Below, in pieces: positions 1 to 4,937 of a stretch of DNA of 5,069 nt. The DNA lies in the NCBI GenBank assembly GCA_029942065.1, contig JAPYTY010000176.1:1-5069 (forward strand). The letters run 5' to 3'. Position numbers and translations under genes: made by a program. The first letter of the stretch is position 1; each line of letters starts with the position of its first letter. This DNA comes from Acidobacteriota bacterium. GTDB taxonomy: Bacteria > Acidobacteriota > UBA6911 > RPQK01 > JADFOI01. Under the pieces are notes generated by a model. It was not told where the DNA came from. It ran no database searches and saw only the letters and a list, made by a program, of their open reading frames with translations.

Positions 1-261
1 GGCTAACACCGTCCGGACCCAAACTCCAGGGTTTAAAGCAGGTTATGCAGACCCTATGCTCGCGTCTGCATGGAGGGATGTCAAGGAGAAACATCGGTCG
101 CCGGCAAAGAGAATGCTACCCAGAAGTGCACTCGAATGGAAGTGCCGGCAACAAGTGGAAAGGGTGCAAAAGCTCGACCGGAGGAAACAATCCCGTTGGA
201 TCGAACCTCGCCCGTTCATTTTCAGGACATCCTTTACCAGGAACGCTCGGAGCTCTCTTAG
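1..261. other. Left-edge region with no confident gene
   Basis: All three plus-strand frames stay open across most of this stretch, but none has convincing codon bias or a recognisable motif. The least implausible frame runs from an ATG at 70 to a TAG at 259-261 and would encode 63 residues ending ...HFQDILYQERSELS. Its stop lies just before the repeat element begins. A second frame is open from position 2 to a stop at 272-274 inside the repeat, and a third is open from position 3 to 287. Three overlapping open frames with mixed third positions suggest non-coding DNA or a decayed gene end. The only structured element seen is an 8-bp inverted repeat at 45-71. Confidence 0.4.
45..71. repeat. 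8-bp inverted repeat, 11-nt loop
   Basis: The arms ATGCAGAC (45-52) and GTCTGCAT (64-71) are perfect reverse complements separated by 11 nt. The element could be a hairpin or a dyad binding site for a regulator of a gene beyond the left edge. No T-tract follows on either strand, so it is not a standard terminator. The symmetry is certain; the function is unknown. Confidence 0.35.
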
Positions 262-292
262 TCCGGAGCCCTGAAGGGGCGAAATAGAATAG

Positions 293-312
293 CCTGGGGC
301 GTGAGCCCCAGG
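293..312. repeat. Hairpin unit B of the composite repeat (8-bp stem, GTGA loop)
   Basis: CCTGGGGC (293-300) pairs perfectly with GCCCCAGG (305-312) around the loop GTGA, which as plus-strand RNA is a GNRA-type tetraloop. Its inverted partner is unit E at 419-436. Confidence 0.75.
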
Positions 313-334
313 TTGTGCAGATCTGCAATTAGAA

Positions 335-395
335 GAGCCCTGTAGGGGCGATGTAGACCCATCGATGGTTTTCCTACATCGCCCTTACAGGGCTC
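335..395. repeat. Central long stem C/D of the composite repeat (22 bp)
   Basis: Positions 335-356 and 374-395 are reverse complements at 21 of 22 positions; the exception, G345 against T385, would be a G-U wobble in plus-strand RNA. The 17-nt spacer holds the perfect palindrome CCATCGATGG (359-368). This is the strongest intrastrand pairing in the left part of the window and the centre of the nested arrangement. Confidence 0.8.
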
Positions 396-418
396 CTTTA
401 CTAATAATTCGTTGAATC

Positions 419-436
419 CTGGGGCTCACGCCCCAG
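419..436. repeat. Hairpin unit E of the composite repeat (7-bp stem, TCAC loop)
   Basis: CTGGGGC (419-425) pairs with GCCCCAG (430-436) around the loop TCAC. Read on the minus strand, the core is identical to unit B, including the GTGA loop. The two hairpins are therefore inverted copies of one module. Confidence 0.75.
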
Positions 437-444
437 ACTATTTC

Positions 445-470
445 AGATCACCCCTTCGGGGTTCTGATCT
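445..470. repeat. Hairpin unit F directly downstream of the J-like gene
   Basis: Outer arms AGATCA (445-450) and TGATCT (465-470) enclose a CCCC/GGGG inner stem with a TTC or TTCG loop (451-461) and a short bulge. The hairpin starts 8 nt past the stop codon of the minus-strand J-like gene, so it would sit in that transcript's 3' end. It could stabilise the RNA or block exonucleases. No T-run follows on the minus strand, so I do not call it a rho-independent terminator. Confidence 0.55.
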
Positions 471-477
471 CGCTCGC

Positions 478-1566
478 CTATTGCGGCCGCGGGTCCGGTT
501 CGACATCTCGAGCCGCTTGACTCAACGGACTGACCCCACCGGTCTCCGTGTTCACCGACCAGATGAGATGAAGTTCCCCGCTATCGGTCGTCTGCTGGGT
601 GACGACATCGATCCAGAACTCGGGTGGGTTGCGGCGGACTGTTTTCCATTCCTGGTAACTGAGACCAGGGACTCCTTCGCCTTCGATCAGTTGACGGACG
701 ACCACCGATTTTCCCTTGAGGATTTCAAGTGCCTGATTCGAAGCCTCATCCTCCCCGACTTCCTGGCCGGCGGGTTCCTGGGTCTCTTCGACCAGGTTCA
801 GCGGATCCCGCTGCAGAACCGGCTTGTTGCTCGGCTCGGGTGGTGCCGGCTCAACCACCGGGACTTCCTCTGGCTCCACGGTTTCGACCCTCGAAGATTC
901 CCGAGGCGAAGGCTGAGAGTCGGTCCCAATCTCAACCGGGGCGTCATTTTGAAACTGTGAGGACGAGCCGTCTGGCGGATCGGAGTCCTGGGCCAATTCG
1001 ACCGGTTCCCGGTCCAGGTCGCTGTCTGCGGCTGAAGGAGAATCTCCCGACTCACTGCTGAAATTTTCCATAGGCCCATCCATTGTGAGAGGCTCTTCGA
1101 TGGCCGGGACAATTTGCGACCCCTCGGCCTCATCCTGATCTGCCGGTCCCCCCAGGTAAATCACGAGAACGACCAGCACCGCTATGGCGGCGATAATGAT
1201 CCCCACCGGCAATCGTCTTCCAGTTTCATCTTGCTTACCTTGAAAGATCTCCTCGTAGAGTGAAGGGACCCCTGGCTGTGATTTCTGAGCCTGGTCGGCC
1301 GGCTGGCCCGCACCTTTTCCCAGGGGCGGTCTTGACGCTGTCGTCCTTTCAGGCTTTGCAGCACCGCCGTGATGAACTCGAAGCCTCTCGAAGGCTTCAT
1401 CAATCCGGCCCAGCTGGTCGAGCGCCTTTTTCTGGATTTGAGGATTGTCGTCAAAACGACTCGCATCCCAGACCAGACAGAGATCTCGATGGGCTTCTCG
1501 GACCTCTTTGATGGAGGCGCCGGTTTCTAGCCCCAGGGTCCGGTAGGCCTTCTCGATGTCACTCAT
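478..1566 (-). CDS. Membrane-anchored J-domain-like protein lacking the HPD motif
   Basis: With the ATG at 1566 the product is 362 aa. The first ~63 residues read like a DnaJ J domain (MSDIEKAYRTLGLETGASIKEV..., then ...LDQLGRIDEAFERL), but the invariant HPD loop is replaced: VWHPDRF is expected and VWDASRF is present. Residues ~120-139 form one hydrophobic helix preceded by GRR and followed by acidic residues, implying a cytoplasmic N-terminus and a periplasmic C-terminus. About 135 residues of acidic, Pro/Ser-rich low-complexity linker follow. A compact C-terminal segment of ~75 residues, rich in Trp and beta-prone stretches, matches nothing I recognise. Known J proteins need HPD to stimulate DnaK ATPase, so a classical co-chaperone role is unlikely; a scaffold or tether role is inference. 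An in-frame TTG at 1596 would add ten residues. ATG is preferred because the J domain then starts at the N-terminus, though neither start has a strong ribosome-binding site. Confidence 0.8.
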   Translation of the reverse strand: MSDIEKAYRTLGLETGASIKEVREAHRDLCLVWDASRFDDNPQIQKKALDQLGRIDEAFERLRVHHGGAAKPERTTASRPPLGKGAGQPADQAQKSQPGVPSLYEEIFQGKQDETGRRLPVGIIIAAIAVLVVLVIYLGGPADQDEAEGSQIVPAIEEPLTMDGPMENFSSESGDSPSAADSDLDREPVELAQDSDPPDGSSSQFQNDAPVEIGTDSQPSPRESSRVETVEPEEVPVVEPAPPEPSNKPVLQRDPLNLVEETQEPAGQEVGEDEASNQALEILKGKSVVVRQLIEGEGVPGLSYQEWKTVRRNPPEFWIDVVTQQTTDSGELHLIWSVNTETGGVSPLSQAARDVEPDPRPQ

Positions 1567-1632
1567 GCTTCTCGTGTCCCGGTCTTCGATCGGCAATCAA
1601 TTATTCCGTGGGATCTCATACCGTGTGATGCA

Positions 1633-2712
1633 TCATCCGGACCCGGGTCCTTTGATAGTGGAGGCGTCGATCATCTTCTGGACGATATCCCGCATTCGCT
1701 TCTTTCGCCCCTGGTAGTCGAGGGAAGGTTCGTCGAGGTGAGAGTTTTTGGGATACAGATATTTATCGGCGATCGAAGCGTAGATCCGGGCCCACATCTC
1801 GGGGGTCGTATAGGGAAGAGTGTAGACGGAAGCCTTGGACCGGTACTCCCGGAGTTCCTCGACGTTGATCATGGCAGCGGCATAAGTGACGTTGGTGTTG
1901 GTGATCTGACAAAGCATCTGTCCCCGGTAATTGACGATCATCCCGCCCCCGCTGACCGAGCCGGTCATGGAAGGCCGATCATCGGTGAGATCCATGAACT
2001 TGGGGCCGTTGGAGGGGGCGATCACATAGCAGCTGTTGTTCACGGCATGGGCCCGGTTCATTATTTCCGTGTATCCGTAGCGGCGGTGCAGTTCGAACTC
2101 GCCTCCCCGGTAGATGATCTCGGCGCCATTGAGGGCCAGGGCCCTTCCCGCCTCCGGGAACTTTCCATCGAAGGCCAGCAGGGTTCCAATTCTTCCAATG
2201 GCAGTATCGGCCACCGGGAAAAAGGCGTCCACATCATCGCCCACTTTCTCCAGCCACTCGTCGTACAGATCATAAGGCGTGGTGGAACTCTCGGCCGGAA
2301 AGACCCGGTGTTTCCGGTAGCGATGAACTATTTGTCCTTCGGGATCAATAATGAAGACAGTATTGAAATAGCGTCCCGGGAAGAGATCCGGCTCCACCAC
2401 CTTGGCAGCGGCGATGATGTAGATCCCCCATTGTTTGGCCTTCTCGGCCAGGATCTGGGTCTCCTCGCCGGGAAGCTCGAGGGCCACCTTCTTGACGATC
2501 TCCGCATAATCCATCCGGCTGTGCTCATCGTAAAAACCCGTGATGGCACCCTCGGGGATAGCCAGCAGCTGGGCCGGATATTCCATATCGCCCACGTACA
2601 TGCAGGCGTCGATCTGCCGGCACAGGTTGTCCAGGTTCTTCTTGGATTCTTTTCGGTCCTTACAGCCGTAAACCTTGGGCTGAATGGCAAAGGCCATATA
2701 GGGTTTCATCAT
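1633..2712 (-). CDS. Nitrilase-superfamily (amidase-like) protein with catalytic Cys replaced by Ala
   Basis: The 359-aa product has the nitrilase alpha-beta-beta-alpha fold signature and no signal peptide, so it is probably cytoplasmic. The catalytic Glu motif is IPEGAITGF (Glu54) and the Lys motif is HRYRKHRVFP (Lys134). The nucleophile segment, normally GxxICYDxRFPE, reads GRIGTLLAFDGKFPE, with Ala180 (codon GCC) in place of Cys. The family framework continues after it: ALALNGAEII, then NRAHAVNNSCYVIAPSNG, then GGGMIVNYRGQ. The remaining cysteines (17, 31, 37, 228, 268) are not in catalytic positions; Cys228 is the common structural NNxCYV residue. The ~60-residue C-terminal tail and the AEIIYRGGE segment recall aliphatic amidases (AmiE/AmiF type), an assignment by eye. 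Intact family members hydrolyse amides or nitriles through a thioester; this one should not. The gene follows the amidohydrolase by 192 bp. ATG codons at 2712 and 2709 share one Shine-Dalgarno site. Confidence 0.88.
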   Translation of the reverse strand: MMKPYMAFAIQPKVYGCKDRKESKKNLDNLCRQIDACMYVGDMEYPAQLLAIPEGAITGFYDEHSRMDYAEIVKKVALELPGEETQILAEKAKQWGIYIIAAAKVVEPDLFPGRYFNTVFIIDPEGQIVHRYRKHRVFPAESSTTPYDLYDEWLEKVGDDVDAFFPVADTAIGRIGTLLAFDGKFPEAGRALALNGAEIIYRGGEFELHRRYGYTEIMNRAHAVNNSCYVIAPSNGPKFMDLTDDRPSMTGSVSGGGMIVNYRGQMLCQITNTNVTYAAAMINVEELREYRSKASVYTLPYTTPEMWARIYASIADKYLYPKNSHLDEPSLDYQGRKKRMRDIVQKMIDASTIKGPGSG

Positions 2713-2716
2713 TGAT

Positions 2717-2722
2717 TCCTCC
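2717..2722 (-). promoter_or_regulatory. Ribosome-binding site of the nitrilase-like gene
   Basis: The minus strand reads GGAGGA here, five nt (from GGAGG) before the first ATG (2712) and eight before the second (2709). The second spacing is closer to the usual optimum, so translation could begin at either Met with only a one-residue difference. Confidence 0.7.
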
Positions 2723-2743
2723 GGTTCGTCCAGTTTTCCTAAA

Positions 2744-2902
2744 CCACAAAGACACTAGATTATTCACCACAAAGGCGCAAAGGCACAAAGAAGAAAAAGA
2801 AGACAACTGAAGAGACGAAGGCACCGGGTGCCTTCGTCTCTTCAGTTGCTTGGTGTCTTGGTGTCTTGGTGGTTGTACTTCTTGTTGTGTCTTGGTGGTG
2901 AA
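2744..2902. repeat. Intergenic imperfect inverted repeat with 8-nt periodic arms
   Basis: The 192-bp gap between the amidohydrolase and nitrilase-like genes is mostly this element. The left arm carries three 8-nt steps, CACAAAGG, CGCAAAGG and CACAAAGA (2768-2791). The right arm carries TTGGTGTC twice and then TTGGTGGT (2850-2873). The right arm is an approximate reverse complement of the left (about 18 of 24 positions). A further outer pair, 2744-2755 with 2887-2898, matches at 11 of 12 positions. The centre is a 22-bp perfect palindrome. From memory, CACCAAGACACCAAG-type repeats are scattered between genes of many environmental bacteria and give rise to spurious short protein predictions; that is recollection, not a search. 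The element ends 2 nt from the amidohydrolase stop codon. Confidence 0.8.
2804..2848. repeat. Perfect 22-bp inverted repeat with 1-nt centre
   Basis: Positions 2804-2825 and 2827-2848 are exact reverse complements around a single G at 2826. As RNA this gives about 21 base pairs with a 3-nt loop, one of the most stable hairpins possible in the window. No uninterrupted T-tract follows on the minus strand: the next bases are TCTTCTTTTTCTTC-like, pyrimidine-rich but broken by C. It could therefore act as a partial terminator, an RNA-stability element or a cruciform. Confidence 0.85.
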
Positions 2903-2904
2903 GT

Positions 2905-4764
2905 TCAATTACCGCCCGCGAGTTGGTCCCGGTCGTAGACGATCTCCCCGGCCAGACCCGTCATGATGACCTGCATCCCTGGAATCTCCTCGACCGGGAT
3001 GGTGAAAAAGTCCTGCTCCAAAACCACGAAGTCAGCATACTTGCCGGGCTCCAGGGTGCCCAGGGTGTCCTCGGCCAGAATGTATTCGGAAGCCCAGGTG
3101 GTGGTCATTTTCAAAGCGGTGACCCGGTCGATGGCCTGCTCCGGAAGCATGAGCTCCTTTTCTTCGGTCAGAGGGTTGGTGATCTCCCGGGTGATAAGGG
3201 TGTGGATGGGCTTCCAGAAATCGGTGCCGGTGGCTTCGAAGGTCACCCGGATACCCTGGTTGATCCAGGTCTTCACAGGCATGGCGTAGGGTCTGAGCAC
3301 CTCGCCATAGTCCTTGATCAGGACACTGGTCCAGTCCAGGTAAGGAGTGTTGACGTTGAGGATGATGCCGTACTCCTTGATCTTGGCCATCACATCGTCA
3401 GGAGTGCCCAGCACCGTATTGTGTTCCATGGTGGTTCGAAGACCCCGGATGTGTTCAACCGACAGGTTGGCCTCCTTCATGGCGTCTTCCAACATCTGAA
3501 TATAGAGCCGGACTCCATGGCTAGAGGTGCCGTGGACCCCCACTGGGCGCCACCCGTTCATGACCGCCGCCTTGACCGCTTCCCAGGGCCGGGTCCCGGG
3601 ACGCGGACAGCGTTCCCGGTCCTTGATCTCGGGAGAGGCAGGAACGTCGGGACCCAGGCACACATGATTCTGGCTGGAATCCCAGACCTCGTTGCTCATT
3701 CCACCCATCCACAACATCTCCCCGCCGTTGCGGTGATTGGTCCAGGGCGCACCCGTGCCCTTGTAGAATTCACGGGTCGCTTTGAGGTTGAAGAAACTGC
3801 CCCTCTGGGCTTCGATGTAATAGGACAAGCGATGGGGCATTTTACCCTCGCGATTGAGCTTATTGTAGGCGTCCACAATGCTGGGAAAAAGCAAACGCGT
3901 CGACACCGTTGTCATCCCCAGCTTTTGTAGCGTCATCCCGTGAAGTCTCAGCGCTTCCGCCAACTTGTCGACCGGCTCATCTCTCCACCAGTAGGCGAAG
4001 GTGAGACCTTGCAGTTCGGGAACGGCCGCGTATCCGTCCCGGGCGGCGCTGCTGCGGCCCCTCTCCAGCATGGTGCTCTCTTCCCAGTCGGGAAAAACCT
4101 CTTTGAATGCCCGGATGGCTGCCGCATTGAAGATTCCCGCCTGCCGGGCTCCCACCACCACCGGATGATCGGGGGCGGCCGTATCCAGCTGGACCGTCCT
4201 GCGGTTGATGAGCCCCCGGTAAAGCCAGGTTCGATTGGTGGAAGGCCGGTTGTCGGGACCTTCCCTCAAGGAGACGCTGATCCACTGTCCTTTGGGGATG
4301 TTCTGGGCTTCAATGGCGTTGACGACCGAGTCGCGGACCTTCTTGGAGGTGCCTTCGGCGGTCGCCTCCGCTACCACAGTCACCTTGATGCTGGGGTCGA
4401 CCAGCCCCACTTGAGGCCCAAAGCGGCTGGCGGCCGGACCAAAGAGGTGATAGTGAGTCTGGATTAAACCCGGAATGACAGCCTTACCACCCACATCGAC
4501 AAACCGGGTGGCAGGCCCGGCCAATTCCCGCATCTGCTGGTTGGTTCCCAACGCCATGATCCTTTTGCCCTTGATGGCCATGGCCTCAACAATCCGTCCG
4601 GGCGTATTCGGTACAATGCTCCAGTCATCCATAGTCACTATTTTCCCGTTGATCAGGATCATATCCGCATAACCCTGCTCGGCAACCAACTCCGGAACCT
4701 GCTGAGAAAAAATGAATCCCTGAGAGATGAGCACAACCAGAACCAGGGTGGAAATGGTACTCAT
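2905..4764 (-). CDS. Exported YtcJ-like amidohydrolase (amidohydrolase family 3)
   Basis: The 619-aa product opens with a hydrophobic leader (residues ~6-20, likely cut near FIFS/QQ), suggesting a periplasmic enzyme; the leader lacks the usual N-terminal Lys or Arg. The mature part begins ADMILINGKIVTMDD, the small beta-sandwich typical of metal-dependent amidohydrolases. Metal-site candidates follow in family order: PGLIQTHYH (His104, His106), GVHGTSSHG (His411, matching the HAIGD histidine of YtcJ relatives), TMEHNTVLG (His448, matching IEHAQ) and ATGTDFWKP (Asp515, matching GSDxP). The end, LGTLEPGKYADFVVLEQDFFTIPVEEI, is the classic C-terminal sandwich strand. Family members hydrolyse amide, lactam or similar bonds, and the substrate cannot be read from sequence. 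Length fits the family (about 530-620 aa). The ATG at 4764 is fixed by a strong Shine-Dalgarno site. The gene is first in a probable transcription unit with the nitrilase-like gene. Confidence 0.9.
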   Translation of the reverse strand: MSTISTLVLVVLISQGFIFSQQVPELVAEQGYADMILINGKIVTMDDWSIVPNTPGRIVEAMAIKGKRIMALGTNQQMRELAGPATRFVDVGGKAVIPGLIQTHYHLFGPAASRFGPQVGLVDPSIKVTVVAEATAEGTSKKVRDSVVNAIEAQNIPKGQWISVSLREGPDNRPSTNRTWLYRGLINRRTVQLDTAAPDHPVVVGARQAGIFNAAAIRAFKEVFPDWEESTMLERGRSSAARDGYAAVPELQGLTFAYWWRDEPVDKLAEALRLHGMTLQKLGMTTVSTRLLFPSIVDAYNKLNREGKMPHRLSYYIEAQRGSFFNLKATREFYKGTGAPWTNHRNGGEMLWMGGMSNEVWDSSQNHVCLGPDVPASPEIKDRERCPRPGTRPWEAVKAAVMNGWRPVGVHGTSSHGVRLYIQMLEDAMKEANLSVEHIRGLRTTMEHNTVLGTPDDVMAKIKEYGIILNVNTPYLDWTSVLIKDYGEVLRPYAMPVKTWINQGIRVTFEATGTDFWKPIHTLITREITNPLTEEKELMLPEQAIDRVTALKMTTTWASEYILAEDTLGTLEPGKYADFVVLEQDFFTIPVEEIPGMQVIMTGLAGEIVYDRDQLAGGN

Positions 4765-4770
4765 GTTGGG

Positions 4771-4779
4771 CCTCCTTTT
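4771..4779 (-). promoter_or_regulatory. Strong ribosome-binding site of the amidohydrolase
   Basis: The minus strand reads AAAAGGAGG six nt before the ATG at 4764, a near-perfect Shine-Dalgarno match at good spacing. This fixes the start and so supports the hydrophobic leader being translated. Confidence 0.8.
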
Positions 4780-4813
4780 ATTCGTTTTTTGAGAAAACGA
4801 TTGCTTCGGGGAG

Positions 4814-4842
4814 ATTATAAGGGGTCTAGAGCGAAGGATCTA
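4814..4842 (-). promoter_or_regulatory. Probable sigma-70-type promoter of the amidohydrolase
   Basis: The minus strand has an exact TATAAT at 4814-4819. Seventeen nt upstream lies TAGATC (4837-4842), only 3 of 6 matches to TTGACA, so the -35 is weak. Transcription would start near 4806-4808, giving a leader of about 43 nt that carries the Shine-Dalgarno site. The spacer and -35 are overlapped by a small dyad, CTAGA (4826-4830) and TCTAG (4839-4843), which may be an operator in view of the weak -35. The placement between an upstream terminator and a start codon supports the call. Confidence 0.55.
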
Positions 4843-4872
4843 GCGCTGGACTGTTCACAGAACGGCCACCAC

Positions 4873-4909
4873 AAAAAAAGAGGCAGGCTACCTGGCAGCC
4901 TGCCTCTTT
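4873..4909 (-). terminator. Rho-independent terminator of the TonB-dependent-receptor-like gene
   Basis: A perfect 13-bp stem (4877-4889 with 4897-4909) encloses a 7-nt loop. On the minus strand the run of T opposite the A-tract 4873-4879 overlaps and follows the stem. The stem starts 28 nt past the stop codon at 4938, in the right orientation to end that transcript and to isolate the amidohydrolase promoter downstream. Confidence 0.85.
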
Positions 4910-4937
4910 CAGGATTGCGCAATTGTCTGGAACGATC

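Larger units (their letters stand above)
266..470. repeat. Nested composite inverted-repeat element made of short hairpins
   Basis: About 205 bp are organised as units A-B-C followed by D-E-F, where each right-hand unit is an inverted copy of its left-hand partner. A (266-287) resembles the reverse complement of F (441-470). B (291-312) matches the reverse complement of E (418-438) almost exactly. C (335-356) pairs with D (374-395) over 22 positions, with one G-T wobble. B, E and F are also hairpins in their own right. A 12-bp palindrome lies at 316-327 and a 10-bp one at 359-368. From memory, such CCTGGGGC/GCCCCAGG and AGCCCTG..GGGGCGA units are dispersed intergenic repeats in some environmental bacterial genomes; I cannot confirm copy number here. 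The element begins 8 nt after the J-like gene's stop and contains no transposase. Confidence 0.8.

Noticed and set aside
266..470. tRNA or riboswitch interpretation of the hairpin cluster
   Set aside because: There is no anticodon arm, T-loop or CCA-type layout, and the hairpins lie downstream of a gene rather than in a leader. The nested inverted copies are better explained as a repeat element.
412..960. Plus-strand 182-codon frame beginning inside the composite repeat
   Set aside because: Its first residues are translated repeat sequence (GAHAPDYFRSPLRG) and the rest is antisense to the J-like gene's linker and C-terminal domain.
1626..1635. 10-bp palindrome TGATGCATCA overlapping the nitrilase-like gene's stop codon
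   Set aside because: No loop room for a hairpin and no T-tract; too short to separate from chance.
1738..2715. Long plus-strand open frame (325 codons) antisense to the nitrilase-like gene
   Set aside because: It mirrors the codon register of the minus-strand gene, which has clear family motifs. The antisense translation is Gly/Asp/His-rich with no motifs. It is a shadow of GC-rich third positions.
2759..2788. Possible promoter for the nitrilase-like gene inside the repeat's left arm (AATAAT with TTGTGC 18 nt upstream on the minus strand)
   Set aside because: The -10 matches 5 of 6 but the -35 only 3 of 6, and it falls in low-complexity repeat sequence where such matches arise easily.
2744..2902. 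CRISPR-like array because of short regular repeats
   Set aside because: The repeat step is 8 nt with no spacers of unique sequence, and no cas genes are present.
2660..2908. Minus-strand 82-codon frame across the intergenic repeat
   Set aside because: The peptide (PPRHQDTKQ..., SLCLCAFVVN...) is translation of the 8-nt periodic repeat arms, a common source of spurious predictions.
2923..4467. Plus-strand open frames antisense to the amidohydrolase (2923-3930 and 3940-4467)
   Set aside because: Same explanation: the minus strand encodes a recognisable amidohydrolase across the whole interval, and the antisense products lack motifs and convincing ribosome-binding sites.
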